Shown here: positions 17,570 to 25,951 of the stretch, in pieces
Numbering within the stretch: position 1 is the stretch's first letter
Layout of the letters: the number at the start of each line of letters is the position of its first letter
NCBI GenBank assembly: GCA_024711005.1
Contig: JANJTQ010000175.1
Span: 1 to 64,000 of the forward strand
DNA from: Opitutaceae bacterium
Lineage (GTDB): Bacteria > Verrucomicrobiota > Verrucomicrobiia > Opitutales > Opitutaceae
Direction: 5' to 3'
DNA: 64,000 nucleotides
The notes under the pieces: generated by a model
What the model was told of the DNA's origin: nothing
Seen by the model: the letters and a program-made list of their open reading frames with translations, nothing else
Databases searched by the model: none
Program-made: the position numbers and the translations under genes

Positions 17570-19915
17570 ATGTCCAACATCGTCCACTCCTTCACCTGGC
17601 GCTTCGGCGGTCCGCTTGCCGACCTGTCCGCCGTCGTCGCGTGGACGCTTCTGGGCACGGTCGCGCTCGCCGGACTTCTTTGGATCATCTTCAGCTACCA
17701 GCGCACCCTCGTTGCGCTTCCCCGCTCGCGCCGAACCACCCTCACGTCATTGCGCGTGCTCCTCTGGGCCGTCCTGATCGTCGCCCTCGCCGGCCCCACC
17801 CAGGTCGAACGCACCTACGCCCGTCGCGAGACCCGTCCGCTCGCCGTCGTGGTCGATCGCTCCGACAGTATGACCGCCCCCGACAACCGCGGACAACGTC
17901 GTCTCGATGACGCCCTCCGCCGCTGGCGCGCGCTCGCGCCCACCGCGGCCCGGGTCTTCGGATCACCCCGCACCTTCGCCTTCGCCGACACGGTTTCAGC
18001 CACCGACACTCTGGATCAGGCGCCGCGCCTCGCCACCGAACACACCCGGGTCTTTGCCTCGCTCCAAAGCGTCCTCGACCAGGCTCCCTCCGGCGGCTGG
18101 AGTGGCATCGTTCTCCTCACCGACGGCCTCGACACCAGCACCGACACGCCGGCGGACGACCTCGCCCGGACCGCCGGCGCCGCACTCGCCGCCGGCACAC
18201 CCGTGTACCCACTCAGCGGACACAACCGCTACGCCGGTGGTGAATTCATTTCCCTGCGCGATCTCGCCCTGCCCGCCCGCGTTCCGCCCCGCTCGGCCTT
18301 CAACCTCGAAATCACCCTCGACACGTTTCAGTCAAAAGCCCGCACCGTCCCGATTCGTCTCCGCATTGGCGACACTTGGCGCGAGCCCGAACAGGTCACG
18401 CTCGCCTCCGGTCGACGCGCCTTTGCCTGGACGTCCGAAATCCCCGCCACCGACGAAGGTCCGCTTCCCCTCGAACTCCGTATCGGCGAAGGTACCCGCG
18501 CCTTCACCACTCACGCCGAAGTCCAGGTCGCCCGTCCCGACTCCACTCGCATCCTCTATTATCAGGGCGCACTCGATTGGGGTTATCGTTTTCTCGCCGA
18601 CATCCTTCGCCGCGATCCCGCCTTTAATCTCACTCCGATTTTCAACCTTTCCCCGATCGGCAGCCCGGCCGCATCGCACGCCACGCCGAGCACTCTACCC
18701 GACCTGCCCGACACCGCCGCCGGCCTCGACGCCTACGATGTGGTCGTCCTCGCCAACGCCAGCGCCGACCAGTTTTCCTCCGCCCAACAAACCGCCCTTT
18801 CCACCTGGGTACGCGCCGGCGGTGTGGTTCTCTTCCTCGCGCCCGACAACGACTCCTCCCACGGCTACGCGGGCACCGAGTTGGAAAAGATGCTCCCGGT
18901 CGTCTTCGGCCGCGCCGACACGTCGGTTCCGGTCGATATAGCGCAAAACCAATTCCGTCAGCGCATGCAACAACTCGGCGGATCCAACTCCTACGAAGAA
19001 TCCCGCTTCGCCGCGACCGCCCGCACCAAGAGCGAGCGCCCCAAACTGACCGCCTTTCAATGGGAGCCGGCCGCCGCCACCCTGTTCGACGCCGATCAAC
19101 TTCAACTCGCCCCGCTCTTCGCGAATTACGCGACCGTTGAAAAAGCCAAGCCCGGCGCGACCGTCCTCGCCCGCCACCCCACCGCCCGGTCGTCCGCCGA
19201 AACCGACGAACGCGCCATCCTTCTTGCGATCCAACGTTACGGCCGCGGACAAAGCGCCGCGTTCACCAGCGACGCGCTCTGGCGCTGGAAGCTCAGTCAA
19301 ACCAGCACCGATCGCCATGTGGAGACCTTCTGGCAAAACCTCTTCGCCTGGCTCGGACGCGAGCGCCCGCGCGGCCCTCGCTTCGACCATGCCCCGCTCA
19401 CCGCCCGCACCGGCCGCGAGATCGAATTGCGCCTCCTCGGCGGCGGCTCCACCGCCCCGGTCCTCTCCGTCGAACGCCACGAAACCAACGCCGCCGCCCC
19501 GACGCTCGAAGCCCCGGCACCGGAAGCGGCCCGGCTCACCGCCACCGGCGAAGATGCCGGAGTACGCCTCTACCGCTGGACGCCCCCGGCCGAGGGCGAA
19601 TGGATCCTCACCGCCGTCGACGGCGCCGGTCGCCGGGCGCGCCATTGGATTCAAGTTCTGAATACAACCCTTCTCGGCGAAACCTCCGGTCTGCCGGCCG
19701 ACGACGGCCTGCTTCAGGCGCTCGCCCAACGCACCGGCGGCGTTGCCCTCGGTGACACCGTGCCCTCGGCCTGGCGTGAAGCCTCCTTCGGCCATGCGGC
19801 CGAGCTTCTCCGCGAAAGACGTCGCCCGCTCTGGCACGGAGCCGGCCTGCTGATTGCGCTGCTCCTTCTCTACGCCACCGAGCTGATCCTCCGCCGTCGC
19901 TGGCAGCTCCTTTAA
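17570..19915 (+). CDS. VWA/glutamine-amidotransferase-like membrane protein of the aerotolerance-type operon
   Basis: N-terminal TM; RPLAVVVDRSDSMTAPDNRG (VWA MIDAS-like); LDAYDVVVLANASADQFSSAQQTALSTWVRAGGVVLFLAPD; C-term TM and RRRWQLL. Confidence 0.82.
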   Translation: MSNIVHSFTWRFGGPLADLSAVVAWTLLGTVALAGLLWIIFSYQRTLVALPRSRRTTLTSLRVLLWAVLIVALAGPTQVERTYARRETRPLAVVVDRSDSMTAPDNRGQRRLDDALRRWRALAPTAARVFGSPRTFAFADTVSATDTLDQAPRLATEHTRVFASLQSVLDQAPSGGWSGIVLLTDGLDTSTDTPADDLARTAGAALAAGTPVYPLSGHNRYAGGEFISLRDLALPARVPPRSAFNLEITLDTFQSKARTVPIRLRIGDTWREPEQVTLASGRRAFAWTSEIPATDEGPLPLELRIGEGTRAFTTHAEVQVARPDSTRILYYQGALDWGYRFLADILRRDPAFNLTPIFNLSPIGSPAASHATPSTLPDLPDTAAGLDAYDVVVLANASADQFSSAQQTALSTWVRAGGVVLFLAPDNDSSHGYAGTELEKMLPVVFGRADTSVPVDIAQNQFRQRMQQLGGSNSYEESRFAATARTKSERPKLTAFQWEPAAATLFDADQLQLAPLFANYATVEKAKPGATVLARHPTARSSAETDERAILLAIQRYGRGQSAAFTSDALWRWKLSQTSTDRHVETFWQNLFAWLGRERPRGPRFDHAPLTARTGREIELRLLGGGSTAPVLSVERHETNAAAPTLEAPAPEAARLTATGEDAGVRLYRWTPPAEGEWILTAVDGAGRRARHWIQVLNTTLLGETSGLPADDGLLQALAQRTGGVALGDTVPSAWREASFGHAAELLRERRRPLWHGAGLLIALLLLYATELILRRRWQLL

Positions 19916-19936
19916 ACCCTCCGAACCCCGCCTCCC

Positions 19937-20674
19937 ATGATCAGTCGAAAACTCTTCCTCCAAATGCTCGCCGCCGGCGGCGCCAGCACCCTCGGTCATT
20001 CGCTCTTCGGTCAGACTTCAACCCCGACCAAAACCGGTCCTGCCATCCCGTGGGGTCGTCTTCGTTTTCGCGCCTCCGGCAACGACGACAAGGACTGGAG
20101 CGTTCACCCCAACGGCGACATGAACCTCGTCGACCACATCGGCGCCAATACCTCCGTCAACCTCGGCAAAAAATGGAACGTCGCCGACGTCGGATCCCTC
20201 ACGGAGATGACCGCATTTCCGTTTCTCTTCATGCACGCCGAACGCGCGCCCGTCCTGACCGACGCCGAGCGCAAAAACCTCCGCGAATACCTCCTGCGCG
20301 GCGGCTTCCTCTTCGCCGAGGACTGCGTGATCGGCAACGGCGGCATGGGCCGAAGCCCGCGCAACGATTTCTTCTTTCGCCAGATGGCCGAAACCGAATT
20401 CGCCAAGATTCTCCCCGAGGCCCGCCTCGTGCGCCTTCCGCCGGATCACCCGGTTTTCCATATCGTTTTTCACATGCGCCACGGCATGCCCCACATGCAA
20501 GGCACGCCGCACGGGCTCCACGGACTCGAGCTCAACGGCCGCATCGTCGCCCTGCTGAGCCCGAGCGATCTCCACTGCGGCTGGACCAACGGCGACCGCT
20601 GGTTCGGCGCCGGCGAAAACCAAATCGCCCTCCAGATGGGCACCAACATCTACGCCTACGCGATGACCCAATAA
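19937..20674 (+). CDS. DUF4159 domain-containing protein
   Basis: FPFLFMHAERAPVLTDAERKNLREYLLRGGFLFAEDCVIG; N-terminal export signal. Confidence 0.88.
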   Translation: MISRKLFLQMLAAGGASTLGHSLFGQTSTPTKTGPAIPWGRLRFRASGNDDKDWSVHPNGDMNLVDHIGANTSVNLGKKWNVADVGSLTEMTAFPFLFMHAERAPVLTDAERKNLREYLLRGGFLFAEDCVIGNGGMGRSPRNDFFFRQMAETEFAKILPEARLVRLPPDHPVFHIVFHMRHGMPHMQGTPHGLHGLELNGRIVALLSPSDLHCGWTNGDRWFGAGENQIALQMGTNIYAYAMTQ

Positions 20675-20731
20675 GGATCCCCGGAGCAAGGCATTGAAAT
20701 GCACGAGCCCTCTTGCGGGCGATTCCGATGT

Positions 20732-20792
20732 GGCATGGGCATCCTGCCAATGATTCGATCCACAACCCACGGGCAGGATGCCCGCGCCACTT
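20732..20792. repeat. Interspersed palindromic repeat family G (copy 1)
   Basis: GTGGCATGGGCATCCTGCC-loop-GGGCAGGATGCCCGCGCCAC. Confidence 0.9.
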
Positions 20793-20850
20793 TCACGACT
20801 GCACCAAACCGCCCTACCCACGCCCCACCCGCCGCACCTTTCCCACCTCC

Positions 20851-21849
20851 ATGTTGCCGCTCGTCTATAAACCAGGCTCCACCGCCCCCGTGAGATTGCC
20901 GACTCCCGCCCAGGCGCGAAGCCGCCGGGACGATCCGTCGCCCACCAGCCACATCGTTCTGGGCGCGTTCCTCTGCGGCGCAGGCATCGTGTCCGCGCTG
21001 GCCGGATTCCGCGTGATCAACCCGGCGACGTTGGGCGTGAAGGCACCCGCCGAAGCCTTTACCGCCGCCGGAGCGGCCCTGGCCCTGCTCGGCCTTTTCG
21101 CTTGGGAAAAGGCGTGGCGGGACACCCAATCCGAACGTCGTCACCAACAACTGCGCAGACAACATCCCAACGAACCCGCCCTGACCGATTACGAATGGGA
21201 TCCCGCCGGCGCACGCTCGCAGCTGCATCAACAGGCGCTCCGCGCCACGATGGTCGCGGTTTTGTTCTGCCTGTTTATCGCACCGTTCAACTACCTGTTG
21301 TTCAAGGAAGAGGTCCCGCTGCTCATGAGCATCGTAGTGGGCGCCTTCGACGCCCTCTGCGTTTTCACCCTCGGAAATGCGGGGGTACGTTGGGGACGTG
21401 CCTTCAAGTTCGGCCAGGCCGAACTCCGCTTCGACCGGTTTCCCTGCAGCACGCGCGAACCGGTTCGACTCACCTGGATCGCGCCGTCCGGCTGTTCCGG
21501 CGCGGCCACCGGCGGCTTCACCTTGCGCGCGATTGTCGAATGGATGGAAACCCACGGCAGCCGCAAATCACGCCAAACCCGAGTCGTCCATGAACAACGC
21601 TGGTGCGCGAGCTGGGTACTTGAGTCGCCCACGCTGATCACGCCCGGGATGAACTGCGAACTGGTGTTCGATCTTCCGCCGGACGCCCCCAGCACCGCGA
21701 TGCGCGCCGCCAGACCGCTTTTCTGGGAGCTTGAAGTTTCCCTCAACCTGCCCGGCCTCGACTTCAAAGACACCTACCTGGTGCCCATCTACGGACCACG
21801 CCGTCATGCCGCGATGGATACGACCACCCGTGGCGTCGGAATGAGATAG
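20851..21849 (+). CDS. DUF3592-like hypothetical membrane protein
   Basis: Two TM hairpins; ORF start at 20713 is translation of repeat G; likely true start MLPLVYKPG at 20851. Confidence 0.65.
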   Translation: MLPLVYKPGSTAPVRLPTPAQARSRRDDPSPTSHIVLGAFLCGAGIVSALAGFRVINPATLGVKAPAEAFTAAGAALALLGLFAWEKAWRDTQSERRHQQLRRQHPNEPALTDYEWDPAGARSQLHQQALRATMVAVLFCLFIAPFNYLLFKEEVPLLMSIVVGAFDALCVFTLGNAGVRWGRAFKFGQAELRFDRFPCSTREPVRLTWIAPSGCSGAATGGFTLRAIVEWMETHGSRKSRQTRVVHEQRWCASWVLESPTLITPGMNCELVFDLPPDAPSTAMRAARPLFWELEVSLNLPGLDFKDTYLVPIYGPRRHAAMDTTTRGVGMR

Positions 21850-21855
21850 AGACGA

Positions 21856-23106
21856 TCAGCCCTTCGGTAATTCCACCCAGAAGCGGCTGCCTTGGCCCGG
21901 CGTGGAATCGACGCCCACCCGACCGCCCATGCGCTCCATCGCTTTGCCTACAATCGCGAGTCCGATACCCGACCCTTCGTACTCCGCCGTGGTATGCAGG
22001 CGCTGAAACATTTCAAAAATCCGCTTATGTCCGCGGGTATCAATCCCGATTCCGTTGTCCTCCACCCACAGCCGCACCACCGCGGAGCCCGCCTCCTCCC
22101 GCTCTTCACTCCACACGCGCACGAGGGGCTTCTTCCCTCGCTGCACAAACTTCACGGCGTTGCTCAACAGGTTCGTCAGGCACTGGCTCAGGGTCGCTTC
22201 ATGGCCCAGCATCGGCAGCAACGGGTGCTCGATCACGACCGTCGCCTGCGGCTCGCCTAGTTCAGGACGCTCTTTCACCAAATCGCTGACCAATACATCC
22301 ACATCGACCGTCTCTTTCTTGACCGGCGCGCGAAGCACCTGACTGAGGCTGAGCACATCTTGAATCAGGCTGTCCATACGCGCCGCCGCCTTGACCACGC
22401 GGCCCAAAAGCTCGATCGCCTCCTGCCCGATCTCCCCTTGCGGCATTTCCAATGCCATCTGGGTGAACCCTTGGATCGCACGGATCGGCGCACGCAAGTC
22501 GTGAACCAGACTATACGAGAACGCCTCCAACTCACCCACCGACTCGCGCAGCTGCGTGGTGCGCTCGGCGACCGTCTGCTCCAACGAGTCGGCATGCATG
22601 CGAAGTTCCTTCTTGGTCTCCTCCAGCCGGGCGTTCGCCTTTTCCGCTTCCTCTCTAAGTTCATGCTGGCGCAATGCACTGAGCAAAAGGGCCTCGTTCA
22701 TCTCGGCGGCATTCCGATGAAAATGCACGGATTGCGTCATTTGAATGATCACACGCTCCGGCCGCGCCTCCTCATCCAGCGCCGGCCACATGGCATACAC
22801 CCAGAAAACGGCATCGGCGGCATCCTTGTCCGGCACCACTTGAGTTTCAAATTCGCCGGTTTGATAGACCTTGTCCAAGAGGGGTCTGCAAATTTCGCCA
22901 TTGGACACGATTTCCTCGAAACACCGTCCCACCAGCTCGCACCGGTTGCTCTGCACGAGCCTGCAAAAGGCGTCGTTCACAAAACACACCCGGTGTTCGG
23001 GCCCCTCGACCTCGACCATCGGCAGCGGCGCTCGCTCGATGATCGGAGCGGACCGGCTGCGCCTCTCGGATCGATCGGTTTTGGTGGAGTTGGGTTCGGC
23101 TTTCAT
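21856..23106 (-). CDS. PAS-domain sensor histidine kinase
   Basis: PAS-like PLPMVEVEGPEHRVCFVNDAFCRLV; H-box LEAFSYSLVHDLRAPIRAI; N-box CLTNLLSNAVKFV; GSGIGLAIVGKAMERMGG; start ATG at 23106. Confidence 0.92.
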   Translation of the reverse strand: MKAEPNSTKTDRSERRSRSAPIIERAPLPMVEVEGPEHRVCFVNDAFCRLVQSNRCELVGRCFEEIVSNGEICRPLLDKVYQTGEFETQVVPDKDAADAVFWVYAMWPALDEEARPERVIIQMTQSVHFHRNAAEMNEALLLSALRQHELREEAEKANARLEETKKELRMHADSLEQTVAERTTQLRESVGELEAFSYSLVHDLRAPIRAIQGFTQMALEMPQGEIGQEAIELLGRVVKAAARMDSLIQDVLSLSQVLRAPVKKETVDVDVLVSDLVKERPELGEPQATVVIEHPLLPMLGHEATLSQCLTNLLSNAVKFVQRGKKPLVRVWSEEREEAGSAVVRLWVEDNGIGIDTRGHKRIFEMFQRLHTTAEYEGSGIGLAIVGKAMERMGGRVGVDSTPGQGSRFWVELPKG

Positions 23107-23117
23107 AAAAGGGTCCC

Positions 23118-24677
23118 CTATATCAACGCCTTCGGCTCCGGCGCGATTTCCTTCGTCCCGCCCACCTGCCGCGGCTGGCCCGTGGTCAGGTTCGTGTAAT
23201 CGGTGCTGCGCGGGCTGATCACGACCAGGCCTTTGTCGGTGATCACGTATTCGCGGATGTCTTTGCTGTGGTTGCCGCCTCGCATTTTGACGATGACCAG
23301 GATCTTCCTCAACTGCCCGTCGATCTCTACATAACGCAGCCGGATGATATCGTCCGTCAGGAACGAGATGGCATAGCGGCTGAAATGAAACGCATCGAAC
23401 GAGTCCTCTATTTCGACCGTGCTCACGATCGTCACGCCGGCGTTCGTCAACGCGGCGATCATCCGGTAAAGCGACTCGCGAAAATCCATGCGAAAGCCCG
23501 GCGCCAGCGCCATCTCGAAGCCCACCAGGGAATCGATCACCAGCCGGCGCGCACCGGTCCGCTCCACCGCGTCGAGGATCTCCTGCATCGTCTCGTCCAC
23601 GGACAAGTCGAGCGGGCGCAAATAAAGAAGTTCGAGCAATCCGTCGCCCAGCGCCCGTTGAAAGTCCATCCCGAGACCGGTGGCGCGCGCGGCGTATTTC
23701 GACGGCCGCTCTTCGAAGATGACAATCAATCCCGGCTCGTTCCGTTGAAGGCCGGCGGCGATGAACTGGGTCGCGAGCACCGACTTGCCCGTGCCGGACG
23801 GCCCGGCCAGCAACACACTGTCGCCTTCCGGAATCCCGCCGCCCATCAATGTGTCGAGTTCCGGAATGCCGACCGAAAGACGTCGCCCCGTATATGGATG
23901 CCCGCTCGTCTCCGTGAGTCCCAGCGTCCGTGAAAACGCCTGCAACCCGGAGCTGCCGATCCGGATCGTATGCAGACCCGGCACCGAGGCCTGCCCGCGC
24001 AGCTTCATGATCTGGAGCTTTCTCACCACCGAGTTTCGCTCCACCGATTGCGACAGCCAAAAAAGGCCGTCCGCCACTGTGAACACGGGATTGTCGCGCA
24101 GTTCGCCCTCGGTGTATTCGCCGATCAAAAACGTGGTCGCCTGATAACTCGTCAGCAACATCGCCAGGCGCTGGATGAACGATTGCAGCTCCATCTCCGC
24201 CACCCCGCCGCTCGGCATTTTCCGCAACACGGTGCGAAACGAATCGACCACGACGACCCCGGGACCGCACTGCTCCACCTGTCGCTCGATCTCCGCCAGC
24301 ACCGCATTCAGATCCTGCTCCACGACGATTTCGCTCAGGTTTATAAAGCGAATGGAATCGTTCAGCTTGGCCTGATCGAAGAACGAATACTGCTGCTGAT
24401 ATCGCAGCATCTTGATGGCCGGCTCGCCGAGAACCGTGAAATAAAGCGCGGGGCGTTCGGGCGTCGCATTCGCAAACACGAACTGGTGCGCGAGCGTGGT
24501 TTTTCCGCACCCCGGCGAACCCGCGACGATGTTGAACGAGAATTCGGGCATACCTCCGCCCAGGATTTCATCGAGGCCCCGGACGCCGGTCGGGAGTTGG
24601 CGAATGGTGACTTTGCCGGTCTCTTTCGAGGCATTGACCGCGAGCTTGGCCGCGGCGGCTTGTGATGGTTTTTTCAT
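23118..24677 (-). CDS. KaiC-like double-domain RecA-fold ATPase
   Basis: Two Walker A motifs GSPGCGKTT and GPSGTGKSV, C-terminal VKMRGGNHSKDIREYVITDKGLVV. Confidence 0.93.
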   Translation of the reverse strand: MKKPSQAAAAKLAVNASKETGKVTIRQLPTGVRGLDEILGGGMPEFSFNIVAGSPGCGKTTLAHQFVFANATPERPALYFTVLGEPAIKMLRYQQQYSFFDQAKLNDSIRFINLSEIVVEQDLNAVLAEIERQVEQCGPGVVVVDSFRTVLRKMPSGGVAEMELQSFIQRLAMLLTSYQATTFLIGEYTEGELRDNPVFTVADGLFWLSQSVERNSVVRKLQIMKLRGQASVPGLHTIRIGSSGLQAFSRTLGLTETSGHPYTGRRLSVGIPELDTLMGGGIPEGDSVLLAGPSGTGKSVLATQFIAAGLQRNEPGLIVIFEERPSKYAARATGLGMDFQRALGDGLLELLYLRPLDLSVDETMQEILDAVERTGARRLVIDSLVGFEMALAPGFRMDFRESLYRMIAALTNAGVTIVSTVEIEDSFDAFHFSRYAISFLTDDIIRLRYVEIDGQLRKILVIVKMRGGNHSKDIREYVITDKGLVVISPRSTDYTNLTTGQPRQVGGTKEIAPEPKALI

Positions 24678-25090
24678 AGCTGATCTTTCTCTCCATTTTC
24701 CGACTTCCCGAGCGCCGCCTTCGGCCAGACATCCTGAACAAGGCGCAACATTAACGCTTCGCCGATAAAAGTGACCAAAAGCCCCAGCAGGCTCGTGATG
24801 AGAACGAAACCGCCGCGCGCCGCCTCTTCCGGTCCCACCCGTGTCTCAAGCTCGGCCGAAAGCTCCAGCGAGCCATCCGCCCCGAGCTGCAGTTCGCCCA
24901 GCCAAGGCACCTCCGCCCGGGCCAGCACCAATGCGCGCGCCAACACGGAACGAAAACCCACGACACCCGTGAGCACCGACAAGGACCGCCGCAATTTCTC
25001 ACAGACCCGAAAGGCCGCCCGCGCCTCGGTGTCCGAAGCACGATCCGCCGCAAACTCCTCGGCGATAATGTGTCGGGTGATGTGAAGCAT
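24674..25090 (-). CDS. hypothetical small membrane protein, translationally coupled to KaiC-like gene
   Basis: 4-nt overlap with KaiC-like start; C-terminal TM FVLITSLLGLLVTFIGEALML. Confidence 0.7.
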   Translation of the reverse strand: MLHITRHIIAEEFAADRASDTEARAAFRVCEKLRRSLSVLTGVVGFRSVLARALVLARAEVPWLGELQLGADGSLELSAELETRVGPEEAARGGFVLITSLLGLLVTFIGEALMLRLVQDVWPKAALGKSENGEKDQL

Positions 25091-25224
25091 AGCTGCGACG
25101 TGAGGTTAAAAATGAACCGGCGCCAACGTGATTTCCATGGGCACCGGTCGGACAATAACCGGGCGCAATGGACCTCAAGACCAGCTGCAACCGATTTGTT
25201 TCCCGCTCAGGTGGAAAATATTTA

Positions 25225-25737
25225 TCAACGCGGGGAGGCAGAAAACCGCTCACCCAATTTATGGCTGCTATCGGTGACGAGCTGCTTGCCATCCACGTCA
25301 ACCGCAGGCGCCTCGCAGAGCATCCAATAGTCGTGAAGCACCTTGACGAGCATCCGCAGCTCGCCGGGAGCGGCGGGCTTAACGTGATACGAACTGGCGC
25401 CCAACAGATAGGCCTTCTTGATGTCGTCGTTATCCTGCGATCCCGAAAGGATCACCGTCGGGATAATCGCGGATTCGGGGTTCTTCTTCAGATGCTCCAA
25501 GACCGCAAACCCATCGAGACCAGGCATCTTCAGGTCGGTAAGCACAAAATCGGGGTACGCGTACACGGAGCGGTCGGCATACTTGCCCTCACCCTTCAAA
25601 TAAGCGACCGCCTCATGGCCGCTCTCGGCCGTCTGGACTTTGGAAGTGACACCCACCGCCTTGAACGCCGCCTGAATCAGCAGGAGGTCATTGGGATCGT
25701 CATCCACCACAAGAATCGTCGGATTGGTTTTTTTCAT
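25225..25737 (-). CDS. response regulator receiver protein (Rcp-like)
   Basis: ILVVDDDPNDLLLIQAAF, PDFVLTDLKMPGLDG, VILSGS, VKP; true start MKKTNPT at 25737. Confidence 0.92.
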   Translation of the reverse strand: MKKTNPTILVVDDDPNDLLLIQAAFKAVGVTSKVQTAESGHEAVAYLKGEGKYADRSVYAYPDFVLTDLKMPGLDGFAVLEHLKKNPESAIIPTVILSGSQDNDDIKKAYLLGASSYHVKPAAPGELRMLVKVLHDYWMLCEAPAVDVDGKQLVTDSSHKLGERFSASPR

Positions 25738-25871
25738 GTTTCGATGCCAACAGACGAGCGGGCGTCGTACAGTGCTCAGGGTATAAATCATTAGCAAGTT
25801 ATCACCCCGGCTTAATTCACGAACGAACACGAGGCCCCTCCAAGGCGGGAAGCCTGGGGTTCCGAATCCAC

Positions 25872-25899
25872 GTAGCAGACGAGGTAACGAGGCTGGTCC
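25872..25899. repeat. Partial palindromic repeat family E
   Basis: GTAGCAGACGAGGTAACGAGGCTGGTCC, related to 50203-50272. Confidence 0.55.
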
Positions 25900-25904
25900 C
25901 GACG

Positions 25905-25926
25905 CGGGCGCAGGTACGCGCCCGCC
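25905..25926. terminator. GC-rich hairpin downstream of acyltransferase fusion gene
   Basis: GCGGGCGC-AGGTAC-GCGCCCGC perfect 8-bp stem; no obvious U-tract. Confidence 0.4.
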
Positions 25927-25951
25927 CGGCCCGGCTGTCATCAGCGGATGC

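Noticed and set aside
21856-24510. 884-aa minus-strand ORF in the track
   Set aside because: Only the C-terminal part is a real gene (histidine kinase from ATG 23106). The upstream part is an out-of-frame read of the KaiC-like gene.
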